NCBI GenBank assembly: GCA_025355225.1
Contig: JANYAB010000669.1
Span: 1 to 11,901 of the forward strand
From: Bacteroidota bacterium
Lineage (GTDB): Bacteria > Bacteroidota > Bacteroidia > Sphingobacteriales > Sphingobacteriaceae
Direction: 5' to 3'
Length of the DNA stretch: 11,901 bases
In this document: positions 1-7,610 of the stretch, in pieces
Layout: every line of letters begins with the position of its first letter
How positions within the stretch are numbered: the stretch's first letter is position 1
Notes under the pieces: generated by a model
The model's database searches: none
Told to the model about the DNA's origin: nothing
Seen by the model: only the letters and a program-made list of their open reading frames with translations
Translations under genes and position numbers: made by a program

Positions 1-893
1 GTTTTGTACCCTAATATTTTTTCGGCTATTTGTTTTCCTGTAAAGCCTTCATACTCCAGTACGTTGGGGAGTAGGGTAGGTTTGAACCAATGCTCGTTTA
101 AAGCAAACGGCAATACCTTCGCTGTTAATTCATGTTTCAACAACACTTCAGCTACTATGCTATATAAGCCGCCGGTGAGGAAATGGTCCTCAAGCGTTAC
201 GGTTAAAGCGCTGTTTTGAGTAGCGTTAATTATGGCTTGCTCGTCCACAGGTTTTAAACTTCTCATATTTACCAGTCCCACAGACATCCCTTCATTCTTC
301 AATATCTCGACTGCAACCAACGCCTGTTCAAAAAGCAATCCGTAGGTTAAAATGGTAACATCTGCGCCTTTTGAAATGACTTCGGCTTTTCCAAATTGAA
401 AAGGACTATGCTGATAATCAGTTTTACGTGTATTGATACGCATATACGATGGTGAAGCATGTTGCCATATCTGCGGCAGCATTTCTACCAGGTCCTGTTC
501 GTCGGCTGGCGCAAAAACGGTCATGTTAGGGATTCCGCGCATCAACGAAATGTCTTCAAGCGCCTGGTGGGTGGGGCCGTTCCCATCGGATAAAAAGCCG
601 GGAATAAAGCTGCTTAATTTAACCGGAAGGTTAGGAATGCCTGCATCTGTGCGTACGAACTCAAACGCGCGCATTGATAAAAAAGAGGCTAAAGCATGCA
701 CAACGGGTATGCGTCCCCGCAAAGCAAGACCGGCTGCGGCGCCGATCATGGTTTGCTCGGTAATGCCGGTATCAATAAAGCGGTTGCCTAATTTTGCCGG
801 GATATTTCGTACCAAAGCACGATTTTCCGCCGTCATTACAATGAAACGTTCGTCTGATAAAGCTATTTGTGTAAGTAATTCTTCGTATGACAT
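1..893 (-). CDS. Transketolase, C-terminal subunit (partial)
   Basis: This is the second half of a split transketolase, carrying the pyrimidine-binding and C-terminal domains. With the N-terminal subunit encoded just upstream it should transfer two-carbon ketol units between sugars using thiamine diphosphate in the cytoplasm. I translated it by hand: it begins MSYEELLTQIALSDERF and 297 codons are visible before the left edge, so only a few residues can be missing relative to the family (about 300-320). The catalytic glutamate lies in GITEQ (E46), followed by the expected small-residue stretch GAAAGLAL. A phosphate/sugar-loop region with DGNGPTHQALED follows near residue 105. Its ATG starts one base after the stop of the upstream gene (TAATATG), which indicates translational coupling. 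The 3' end lies outside the window. The substrate is not visible; its neighbours suggest a dedicated role in surface-sugar synthesis rather than the main pentose phosphate pathway. Confidence 0.88.
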   Translation of the reverse strand, partial: MSYEELLTQIALSDERFIVMTAENRALVRNIPAKLGNRFIDTGITEQTMIGAAAGLALRGRIPVVHALASFLSMRAFEFVRTDAGIPNLPVKLSSFIPGFLSDGNGPTHQALEDISLMRGIPNMTVFAPADEQDLVEMLPQIWQHASPSYMRINTRKTDYQHSPFQFGKAEVISKGADVTILTYGLLFEQALVAVEILKNEGMSVGLVNMRSLKPVDEQAIINATQNSALTVTLEDHFLTGGLYSIVAEVLLKHELTAKVLPFALNEHWFKPTLLPNVLEYEGFTGKQIAEKILGYK

Positions 894-894
894 A

Positions 895-1758
895 TTATCT
901 GACTACTAAAGTTTCTGATGTTAGTTGAGTTAAATGTTCGCCATGCAGTTCTTTCAGCAAGTCTTCAACTTCAGTTGCAGAGAAATTGCAAAACCATCTG
1001 TCGGCACGGCGCTCAATACTTGGCAATCCTTTTCCACGAACGGTATCTGCTATAACCACATTAAGTTTTCCGGTCTCAAAAGGATAAGCCGAAAATGCAT
1101 CGTTTAATGCTTCAAAGCTATGCCCGTCAATTCTTTTTACAGAGGCGCCAAATGCCGTGAACTTGTCATGCAATGGCTCTAAAGGGATCAGGTCTTCGGT
1201 TGCCATATTCGCCTGGAAATGGTTACGGTCTATTACAAAGATCAAATTATCCAGTTTATAAGCATTGGCCACCAATACAGCTTCCCAGCAGGTGCCTTCG
1301 TTCAGTTCTCCGTCGCCCATTATGCAAACTACTTTATTTTTGCCGCCCCTTATCTTGATATCCATGGCTACGCCAATAGCTACCGATGGCAAATGGCCAA
1401 GGGAGCCCGAATGAAATTCAATGCCGGGGATATGGGTATTGGGGTGCCAGTAAATGTGATCGCTTGTTGACAGATGATTTTTTAACCGCTCTTTATCCAA
1501 TAAACCCAATTCGGCTAATGTACCGTAGAGGGCCGGAACATCATGCCCCTTGGAAAGCAAAAGGTAATCACGTTCGCGGTCTTCAAGATTGTTTTTATTG
1601 ATATTGAGGAAGTTTGAATAAAGGTATACGATCAGATCTGCGGCTGATAAAGAAGCCCCGACAAAGCAGCCCCCATCGGTTGACATTTTAATAATATGTT
1701 CCCTTACTTTTAGCGCTATTTTCTCCAATTGCGGATGATGTATTACTTCACTATTCAT
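895..1758 (-). CDS. Transketolase, N-terminal (TPP-binding) subunit
   Basis: This 287-residue protein is the thiamine-diphosphate/Mg-binding half of a split transketolase. Visible motifs are LSKGH (residues 68-72), SGSLGH (117-122), and the TPP motif GDGELNEG (148-155), followed by WEA and IDRNHFQ near 176-182, all in the order expected for the family. Length fits stand-alone N-terminal subunits (about 270-290). The ATG at 1758 is preceded by a 30-bp gap to the SpsF-like gene, and the stop at 895 is one base from the start of the C-terminal subunit, so the two are surely co-transcribed and very likely form a heterotetramer. Split transketolases occur in archaea and in bacterial glycan or secondary-metabolism loci. 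The next two genes here are nucleotidyltransferase- and GT-B-like, so a role in making an unusual sugar precursor is inferred, not shown. Confidence 0.92.
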   Translation of the reverse strand: MNSEVIHHPQLEKIALKVREHIIKMSTDGGCFVGASLSAADLIVYLYSNFLNINKNNLEDRERDYLLLSKGHDVPALYGTLAELGLLDKERLKNHLSTSDHIYWHPNTHIPGIEFHSGSLGHLPSVAIGVAMDIKIRGGKNKVVCIMGDGELNEGTCWEAVLVANAYKLDNLIFVIDRNHFQANMATEDLIPLEPLHDKFTAFGASVKRIDGHSFEALNDAFSAYPFETGKLNVVIADTVRGKGLPSIERRADRWFCNFSATEVEDLLKELHGEHLTQLTSETLVVR

Positions 1759-1788
1759 TTACAATGTATTTGTGTTATCAAATCCTCT

Positions 1789-2598
1789 TCAGCTAATGGT
1801 CATTTTAGTTTGGTCTGACGAAATGGTCTTCAATTCGTTTAAATGGTTACGATACCAGTTTACCCCTGCATATTTCGCATTAATCTGGTATATTTCGGGT
1901 TGACCTTCCAACAGGTTTAAAATATCCCCGCATGAGAAATTATTTTTTTTGGAGTATAACTCTTCAAATACACGCTTAATAAACAGGTAATCGGCCTCGT
2001 AATCTATTGTAAAACGATGTGACATAGAATAATCTTTTCCTGATCGCCAAAGATAATTACCGATCCGGAATTTATCCGGATTTTCCCAAATATAGGGTGT
2101 TGTATGTTCAAGTTCCAAAATACGCGTGGCCTCCCTCTGCGTTTTTTCAAGGCAATCCATGGTCATTATCTCCACATCATTACCATCCGGGAAACTTGCG
2201 GGATGAAGATTGCTCACGTAATCATATCGACCTTCATGCTTAAAATAAAAATCAAGCCCGTCATCAATAATTCGCGGATCAATAAGGGGACAATCTGAAG
2301 GTATCTTAAGTATTATATCTGCATTCAATTCTTTTGCGGCCTGGTAGTGCCTGTCTAATAAATTATTGAGACTTCCGCGGTAACAGGGAATATTAATATT
2401 AAAAGCTTCTTTTTCAATTATATCGTCCGTAGTCTCGGTAGAAGTGGCTATAATTAACTGCGCATTATGCCGTATCATCTGTAATCGTTCCGTCATTCGG
2501 TTTAACAGACTTTTACCCAATACCGGCAGCATTACTTTTCCGGGTAAACGGCTCGATGACATCCTGGCCTGCACAACGATTACAATTCTATCAGCCAT
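1789..2598 (-). CDS. SpsF-like sugar-phosphate nucleotidyltransferase
   Basis: The 269-residue product matches the SpsF / CMP-sugar-synthetase-like group of GT-A-fold nucleotidyltransferases. The N-terminal nucleotide-binding signature is QARMSSSRLPGK (residues 10-21), and a metal-binding stretch PSDCPLIDP lies at 100-108. Family members activate a sugar as a nucleotide sugar, most often with CTP, for spore-coat, capsule or O-antigen synthesis; which sugar is used here cannot be told. A later stretch, HRFTIDYEADYLFIKRVFEEL, is also typical of SpsF-like proteins. It starts with ATG 23 bp after the stop of the GT-B-like gene and ends 30 bp before the transketolase pair, so it is in the same operon. 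It is often annotated simply as a glycosyltransferase family protein; I use no gene symbol because orthology to spsF is not demonstrated. Confidence 0.85.
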   Translation of the reverse strand: MADRIVIVVQARMSSSRLPGKVMLPVLGKSLLNRMTERLQMIRHNAQLIIATSTETTDDIIEKEAFNINIPCYRGSLNNLLDRHYQAAKELNADIILKIPSDCPLIDPRIIDDGLDFYFKHEGRYDYVSNLHPASFPDGNDVEIMTMDCLEKTQREATRILELEHTTPYIWENPDKFRIGNYLWRSGKDYSMSHRFTIDYEADYLFIKRVFEELYSKKNNFSCGDILNLLEGQPEIYQINAKYAGVNWYRNHLNELKTISSDQTKMTIS

Positions 2599-2621
2599 AA
2601 ATTTCTTTTGTTAAATCAATT

Positions 2622-3668
2622 TTAAGCGTATTGTTCTTCTCTTTCCTCTGCAACCACAGGCCGAAATATAAATTTAGACAAAAAAAGTTTTTTTTCTCCA
2701 TTATATTCAATATAACTGCGACATATCTGTGCAATATTTTTGGCCGACATGCCCCCGTTTTGAATAGGCGCAAGTTGTTTTAACTGTTCGAGATTAAAGT
2801 AAGAATGTACTTTTTTTCCCAAAGCGATGCCAACGTACACAACCGTTGAATATTGAGTGATCAGTTCGCAACAATTAGCGATCATGTGGTTAGTGTTGCC
2901 TGAATAATAGATCAGTGTTCCGGCAGGAGCATATTTACGGATCTCAGCTTCAGCACGTTCACGCTTCTCATTGGGATGAAGCTTGAACAGCATTTGCCTG
3001 CCGTTAGCAATTCTCACAGCATCTTTAATAAACGCAGGCCTGTTTTCTGTACGGTAGGTTTCCCTCATATCGGTTGTGGCTACCATCACATAATTATGGT
3101 GAGGAAAATCGTTGGTCAAAAATTGGCGGCTATTATCATAATTAGGGATACCGGTTACAATTATTTTATCGGGATCGGCTCCGCGTTTAATAAAATATTT
3201 TTTATACCCTTCGGACGCGGCGCAATAAATATCACAAATATTAGTAGAACCATTTAACGAGGTATCTAAACTGAAATATGGAGGTAAATTCAGTGCCTGT
3301 GTTATGGCGCCCGAAATCCTGAATTTATCGATCATTCCCTCCTGTACCCAAATTGTTTTTGTTTGTCGTAATTTTTTGGCAACGATCATATCCGAACAAT
3401 ATACCACAAGGTCGTAGCAGTTGATTTTCGCTTCATAGTCAACCTGCAATGCGTGCTGCATCAAATAGTTTTCAGATTTGGCTTTAAATTGTCCGGCTAT
3501 AACAGTACCATCAGCAACTGTGGTGTGTTTAATAATGGCTTTTAGTATTGGGGAGTCGGTAAAGATCTGGCTAAACCAGCAGTCATATTCAGGCAGCTCC
3601 CGGGCTATCTGGTGCATTTGCTGGGTTTGGTTAATTGAGCCGGTAATAAACAATATTTTCCTCTTCAT
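2622..3668 (-). CDS. GT-B fold CDP-glycerol glycerophosphotransferase-like / polysaccharide transferase
   Basis: This 348-residue protein shows the pattern of the GT-B superfamily that includes CDP-glycerol glycerophosphotransferases and UDP-GlcNAc 2-epimerase-like enzymes. The N-terminal half has a Rossmann-like start (KRKILFITGSINQTQQMHQI), VQEGMID at 108-114 and VTGIPNYD at 171-178. The C-terminal nucleotide-binding half has FKLHPNE (228-234) and ITQYSTVVY (270-278) followed by GKKVHSYF, resembling the KLHP and TDYSS motifs of the glycerophosphotransferases. There is no signal peptide or transmembrane segment, so it should act at the inner face of the membrane. It is the first gene of the minus-strand operon with a short leader, and its neighbours make sugar precursors, so it probably transfers a sugar or polyol phosphate to a surface glycan. 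Acceptor and donor are unknown, and a retained epimerase activity is a less likely alternative. Confidence 0.7.
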   Translation of the reverse strand: MKRKILFITGSINQTQQMHQIARELPEYDCWFSQIFTDSPILKAIIKHTTVADGTVIAGQFKAKSENYLMQHALQVDYEAKINCYDLVVYCSDMIVAKKLRQTKTIWVQEGMIDKFRISGAITQALNLPPYFSLDTSLNGSTNICDIYCAASEGYKKYFIKRGADPDKIIVTGIPNYDNSRQFLTNDFPHHNYVMVATTDMRETYRTENRPAFIKDAVRIANGRQMLFKLHPNEKRERAEAEIRKYAPAGTLIYYSGNTNHMIANCCELITQYSTVVYVGIALGKKVHSYFNLEQLKQLAPIQNGGMSAKNIAQICRSYIEYNGEKKLFLSKFIFRPVVAEEREEQYA

Positions 3669-3695
3669 ATTAACTATAAGGGACTAAATAATCCT

Positions 3696-3734
3696 CAAAC
3701 ATATTAAAACGCTTATGCGAATTGCGCGTTTTAA
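3696..3734 (-). promoter_or_regulatory. Putative promoter and dyad operator of the glycan operon
   Basis: On the minus strand 3703-3696 reads TATGTTTG, an exact match to the Bacteroidota -7 element TAnnTTTG, and would give a leader of about 20 nt before the ATG at 3668. Immediately upstream is a perfect 9-bp inverted repeat, TTAAAACGC (3704-3712) and GCGTTTTAA (3726-3734), separated by 13 nt. It covers the place where the -33 element should be, and no good TTTG is seen at the right spacing. A repressor or activator site is therefore plausible. The -7 match is observed; the regulatory role is inferred. Confidence 0.42.
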
Positions 3735-4023
3735 ACAAACTTAACACAGACATAATGTTAGCTTAATCAGGCTATTTTTAGGGATATAATATTAAAATTA
3801 AAAAATATTTAGATAAATAATAAAGTTATTTATTACTGTTTTTCCACTATTACTATTAAACTGTAATTATTTGGCTAATAATAGAGGAATAATTGACAAT
3901 CCTTTATATATAAAATACCTGGTAAAAACCCGGTTCAAATTGACAATGGTCAACCAATTATAGGTGACAGGCTCGTATGAGATGTCATTAAATTAACCTA
4001 AATTCTACATAAGAAAAATCTTT
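3735..4023. other. AT-rich intergenic region, no gene seen
   Basis: No open frame of credible length lies here. The sequence is very AT-rich and contains one AT-only dyad, TAAATAA (3814-3820) and TTATTTA (3826-3832). I could not identify an RNA gene or recognised regulatory element. It separates the leftward glycan operon from the palindromic repeat at 4024. Confidence 0.5.
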
Positions 4024-4172
4024 GCCCCCGGATGGGGCTACCTGTTTGTAGAATTAATGCCAATGTTATGTTTTGCCCCGTTAGGGGTTACCCTTTGCGA
4101 ATTTGTGTAGCCCCTAACGGGGCACGACAATATGTACGTATTTGTGCTACAAACAGGTAGCCCCCACGGGGC
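4024..4172. repeat. Nested palindromic REP-like repeat (GCCCCGTTAGGGGC type)
   Basis: Two nested inverted repeats share one centre. The outer arms are 4034-4051 and 4147-4164, identical over 18 bp (GGGGCTACCTGTTTGTAG and its complement), and each is continued by a G/C-run mini-hairpin. The inner arms are 4074-4090 and 4108-4124, matching 16 of 17 (TGCCCCGTTAGGGGTTA against its near complement) around a 17-nt loop. Each arm also contains a small CCCC-N-GGGG palindrome. This layout resembles dispersed intergenic palindromes of Bacteroidota genomes. It lies downstream of the response-regulator gene and upstream of the glycan operon, so it could also act as a transcription barrier. Confidence 0.85.
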
Positions 4173-4229
4173 ATATAATTAGTACCCAATTCTTATATCG
4201 AACTCACGCTAAATTAAGGATACAAACCC

Positions 4230-4335
4230 CATATGTGTTGAAGCTCGGTAGAAAAACAAGCACATAGAAATGCCGTGGCGTCAGCTATGGAACCAGGGTG
4301 CGTGTCTTACGGCAAATCCAGATTTTTAAGGATAG
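4230..4335 (+). other. Possible structured RNA or element remnant
   Basis: This GC-richer island between AT-rich spacers has no protein-coding signal. On the plus strand it can fold as two consecutive hairpins: TATGTG (4233-4238) with CACATA (4261-4266), and TGCCGT (4271-4276) with ACGGCA (4309-4314). A short T-run follows at 4323-4327. I do not recognise the family. It may be a small RNA, a remnant of a mobile element, or chance structure. Confidence 0.25.
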
Positions 4336-4413
4336 ATCAATGACGATAAATCAGATTTCTCTGAAGAAAGGGATGGCGTCTTTTTTAAAGAAGCTGATTG
4401 TTAAGCTTTTGTA

Positions 4414-4803
4414 TTAATTAGCATAATTAATATTATCAAATATATCCTTCATTACCGGTTTTGAAATAAAGGTGGTAACAAAAGGATACAATTTAGAACG
4501 CTTTATATCCCGTGGGTCAACGGATGAGGTAACAACATAAATCTTAATGTTCTTTTTCAATGACTTGTAAATACTTTGAAACCCATTCAAAAAGTCCCAG
4601 CCATTAAAAAGCGGCATATACAGGTCGATAAAGATATAGTCGGGTAATGATTTAGATTCTGATTTTTTCTCTTCAAGGTAATCGAGCACTACCTCCCCAT
4701 CAAAAGAATAGGTGGCATGATTTGAGAGCTCGGTATTTTTGAGAGTCATCTGAACTATTTTATGAAAAATAGGCTCATCATCAATAAGGATAATCTTGCT
4801 CAT
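4414..4803 (-). CDS. Single-domain response regulator (CheY-like receiver)
   Basis: The 129-residue protein is a receiver domain and nothing else. Acidic residues D8, D9 and E10 (LIDDE) form the metal site. The phosphoacceptor is D60 (FIDLYMPLFNGWDF), the switch residue is T92 (VVTSS), and the conserved lysine is K115 in SKP. There is no output domain, so it would act through protein contacts or as a phosphorelay intermediate. The partner histidine kinase is not in the window. Response regulators of this short type, with the P-x-x-NGW/WDFL pattern, are numerous in Bacteroidota and many pair with hybrid or bacteriophytochrome-like kinases encoded elsewhere. The gene stands alone, separated by several hundred bases from both neighbours, and is probably monocistronic. 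No clear TAnnTTTG promoter was found just upstream. Confidence 0.93.
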   Translation of the reverse strand: MSKIILIDDEPIFHKIVQMTLKNTELSNHATYSFDGEVVLDYLEEKKSESKSLPDYIFIDLYMPLFNGWDFLNGFQSIYKSLKKNIKIYVVTSSVDPRDIKRSKLYPFVTTFISKPVMKDIFDNINYAN

Positions 4804-5128
4804 GCGACGGGTTTAAGTATTAATTTGATAAAAAGAGAAACTATTTTAAGATAAATTGTGATAGTCCGCGACAAGAGTTATGTAATAAATGCATTGTCGT
4901 TTTTTATAAATATGATACTAAAATAATAGTTTAATCATTAAATAGTTAATTTATTTATTAACATATTATTAATATTTAATAAACTAACTTTAGATGTGGC
5001 GGGTAATTCAAACAACAACAATGGGTTATATTAACTTCATATTTTCTGCATCCCAATGAATTATTTTGTTTTGGCACTGACTTTCGTTGCATGCCAGGGC
5101 CGGGGTCGCTGCAAGGAAGCCAAATTTT
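4804..5128. other. Intergenic region with a possible broken lipoprotein start
   Basis: Most of this stretch is AT-rich, including the dyad GTTAATTTATTTATTAAC near 4944-4961 and a -7-like TAACTTTA at 4985-4992, neither convincing. From 5056 a short plus-strand frame reads MNYFVLALTFVACQGRG and stops at 5137-5139, inside the left arm of the following repeat. Its FVAC resembles a lipobox, so it may be the start of a lipoprotein gene cut off by the repeat. With only 27 codons this could be chance. Confidence 0.25.
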
Positions 5129-5254
5129 GTTTGAACTAAGATTTATAAGATTCAAGGATTACAGGATTATTTATAGTTTTTATATATTACAAATGTTTAA
5201 AAAGAATGATCTTTAATCTTATCATCCTAAAATCTTATAAATCTTAGTTCAAAC
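5129..5254. repeat. Long inverted repeat (GAACTAAGATTTATAAGATT family)
   Basis: The arms 5129-5152 and 5231-5254 are perfect 24-bp inverted copies, separated by a 78-nt AT-rich middle with weaker partial complementarity. The arm plus two outer bases (5127-5152) matches the inner right arm of the repeat at 10147-10173 (reverse strand) at 24 of 26 positions, so the window holds two members of one family. The right arm ends one base before the ATG of the glycoside hydrolase gene. The transcript leader of that gene could therefore form a strong hairpin directly against its start codon. Confidence 0.88.
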
Positions 5255-5255
5255 C

Positions 5256-6923
5256 ATGCACAGACGGCATTTTATAAAATTATCAGCGGGCACTGCTGCA
5301 GCCTTATTATTTAGCAGGATAACCTCTTTAGCGCAGGGAAATGTTCCAATTATGAATGCACCGGATGAAGTGCGGGCGCAATCTGACGGGAAGTGGTTTC
5401 AGCTTAAATCTTCGAATGGTTCCATTTATACTTATAATAATATACAGGTCGCCCTTAAGCACAATACGGGAATGGTATCTGTATTTGTTCAGTCGCCGGG
5501 AACTTCGCTGAATGCTGTCCGGCTAAAATGGAAACATAAGTTAGCCCCGGCAACAAAAATTTTGGGTGATCATTGGGAACGCTCTTACGGCGACCTGGCC
5601 TGGAGAACACCCGATGCGGGTTTGAAAAACCCCTGGTATGTATTGTTGCATGATGATAAAAGTACGGCTTGTTTTGGGGTGAAAACTGGCTGCAACAGCA
5701 TCTCCTGGTGGTCGGTGAATAATCATAGCATCGAATTAACAATGGATACGCAATCGGGTGGGGTTGGGGTGCAATTGGGAAACCGAAAACTGTATGCTGC
5801 AGATATTATCACCACAAAAAGTACAGAGACGGAAAGACCTTTTACTACAGCGCAACGTTTTTGTAAACTGATGTGCGACAAACCACGCTTACCAAAGCAA
5901 CCTGTATATGGCATCAACGACTGGTATTTTGCTTACGGAAATAACTCTGCTAAACTGATCAGGGATACCACTGCTATAATGGGGGAACTGGCGCCGGACA
6001 GCAATAATCGCCCGTTTTCGGTTATTGATGCTGGATGGGCCACCTATTCGCCCTTACTGCCGGGCGATGGCGGTTTTATGGACGACTTTTCCAAGCCCAA
6101 TGATAAGTTTAAGGACATGCACCAACTGGCAATGGATATTGAGAAACTGGGTATGCAACCGGGACTGTGGACGAGGCCCTTATGCGCCAAACATGATGAT
6201 AAGGCCAGTTTGTTGTTGCCCAGGATACCCGGTCGCGACGATCCCAAGAGCCCGATACTCGATCCCACCATCGAAGAAAATGTAGCACGTGTTAAATATA
6301 ATGTATCCGTTTATAAACAATGGGGTTACAAGATGGTGAAGCATGATTATACCACTTACGATATAATGGGGAAATGGGGCTTCCAAATGACTGACACCCT
6401 TACCGCATCAGGTTGGAAATTTAATGATATCAGTCGCACAACCGCCGAAGTGATCAATCATTTATACCGTTCGATACGGGAAACAGCAGGCGAAATATAT
6501 GTGATCGGTTGTAATACGATGAGCCATTTATCCGCAGGTGTTTTTGAGCTGAATCGCATCGGAGATGATACCAGCGGTAAGGAATGGGCCAGGACGCGGA
6601 AGATGGGAGTAAATACTTTAGGTTTCAGAATACCGCAGCACAACACCTTTTATGCCACCGATGGTGATTGCGTAGGCCTCACCAACGATATTCCCTGGGG
6701 CAAAAACAAACAATGGATGCAACTGGTGGCCGAAAGCGGAACGCCGCTATTTATATCAGCACAACCTGAGGCTTTGGGGACGGAACAAAAGGCTTTTATT
6801 AAACTGTGCTTTGCCAACGCGGCAAAAGTTCAGCCTATTGGGGAGCCTTTGGATTGGATGAGTAATGCACAGCCGGAGAAGTGGAGGTTGAATGGGAGAG
6901 AGGTTGGGTTTGATTGGGGGTGA
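5256..6923 (+). CDS. Tat-exported melibiase-like glycoside hydrolase (GH36/GH27-type)
   Basis: This 555-residue enzyme belongs to the clan of alpha-galactosidase-like (beta/alpha)8 hydrolases. The N-terminus has a twin-arginine signal, MHRRHFIKLSAG, with a hydrophobic stretch to about residue 22 and a likely cleavage near SLAQG (24-28), so it should act in the periplasm. A beta-rich N-terminal domain runs to about 200. The barrel starts near NDWYFAYG (221-228). The likely nucleophile is D364 in MVKHDYTTYD, and the likely acid/base is D437 or D438 in NRIGDDTS, equivalent to the R-x-x-D pattern of the clan. The C-terminal beta domain looks short, as in many Bacteroidota homologues. The start is fixed by the signal peptide but sits one base after a long inverted repeat. 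Substrate is probably an alpha-linked galactoside or related sugar in plant or microbial glycans; no SusC/SusD pair is in view, so the target is undetermined. Confidence 0.82.
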   Translation: MHRRHFIKLSAGTAAALLFSRITSLAQGNVPIMNAPDEVRAQSDGKWFQLKSSNGSIYTYNNIQVALKHNTGMVSVFVQSPGTSLNAVRLKWKHKLAPATKILGDHWERSYGDLAWRTPDAGLKNPWYVLLHDDKSTACFGVKTGCNSISWWSVNNHSIELTMDTQSGGVGVQLGNRKLYAADIITTKSTETERPFTTAQRFCKLMCDKPRLPKQPVYGINDWYFAYGNNSAKLIRDTTAIMGELAPDSNNRPFSVIDAGWATYSPLLPGDGGFMDDFSKPNDKFKDMHQLAMDIEKLGMQPGLWTRPLCAKHDDKASLLLPRIPGRDDPKSPILDPTIEENVARVKYNVSVYKQWGYKMVKHDYTTYDIMGKWGFQMTDTLTASGWKFNDISRTTAEVINHLYRSIRETAGEIYVIGCNTMSHLSAGVFELNRIGDDTSGKEWARTRKMGVNTLGFRIPQHNTFYATDGDCVGLTNDIPWGKNKQWMQLVAESGTPLFISAQPEALGTEQKAFIKLCFANAAKVQPIGEPLDWMSNAQPEKWRLNGREVGFDWG

Positions 6924-6968
6924 GGATGAACATTTTTTATTTATGCTTGATTTCTATGACCTCGAACA

Positions 6969-7589
6969 ATGAAAACTACAGAAATAACAAGAATATCGAA
7001 AGAAATAATACCACAACTAAATAACTCTTATTGGGGTATTTACAACGAGTCAATGATAATTGAGCCTGTAAATGAACTATTAAGAGGAGTATATTTTAAT
7101 AAATCAGGCGTAGCTAAATCCCAGTTTGAACTATGTTATTTCATACAACCTTTGTATGTGCCTTTTAATTTTATTAATCTATCTTTTGGGGATAACATAA
7201 AAACACCTAATAATAAGCAATGGTGGGAGTTTGATAATAACATATTAGAACAATTGTCAAATACAATAACTCCACTTATAAATCGGGTTGATTCCAATTT
7301 TCTTTCACAAATTGATGATGCCGAAAATTTTTATAAGTTTTATAAAAGCGATAAAAAAAAAACCATTAGACATTTTGAAGCAGTAGCTTACTCGGCGGCG
7401 TATTCTAACCTCAATATTGCAAACGATACATTGACGGATTTTTTGTCGTTTTTACGAAAAAGAGAGGAGATGAAACTTGATTGGGTCAAACAAATTTATT
7501 TTAATACGGAAAAATTACTTGAAGGCGGTAATCCGAAGAGTATTTTAAATGACTGGGAAATAGAAACCCGTGTAGCATTAAAGTTATAA
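6969..7589 (+). CDS. Hypothetical protein, AT-rich
   Basis: I do not recognise this 206-residue protein. It has no signal peptide, no transmembrane segment and no clear enzymatic motif. It is rich in Asn, Lys, Ile and aromatic residues (for example QWWEFDNNILEQL near 84-96, and ENFYKFYKSDKKKTIRHFEAVAYSAAYSNLN near 117-147) and should be a soluble, mostly helical protein. Its base composition is clearly more AT-rich than the glycoside hydrolase before it, which suggests separate acquisition. It starts 45 bp after that gene. A perfect 12-bp direct repeat (GATTTCTATGAC) stands just before its start and just after its stop. It resembles in style small accessory or immunity-like proteins, but I cannot assign a function. 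The ATG at 6969 is the only reasonable start. Confidence 0.7.
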   Translation: MKTTEITRISKEIIPQLNNSYWGIYNESMIIEPVNELLRGVYFNKSGVAKSQFELCYFIQPLYVPFNFINLSFGDNIKTPNNKQWWEFDNNILEQLSNTITPLINRVDSNFLSQIDDAENFYKFYKSDKKKTIRHFEAVAYSAAYSNLNIANDTLTDFLSFLRKREEMKLDWVKQIYFNTEKLLEGGNPKSILNDWEIETRVALKL

Positions 7590-7610
7590 ACGAGATGTCT
7601 TGACCTTTGG

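Noticed and set aside
433..909. Plus-strand open frame of 158 codons
   Set aside because: It is antisense to the transketolase C-terminal subunit, whose minus-strand frame is open to the window edge and carries the family motifs.
2591..2773. Minus-strand open frame of 60 codons
   Set aside because: It overlaps the end of the GT-B-like gene in another frame and has no independent support.
4985..4992. TAACTTTA as promoter of the glycoside hydrolase gene
   Set aside because: It lacks the final G and has no TTTG at the right distance; it also lies over 260 bp from the start codon, beyond the inverted repeat.
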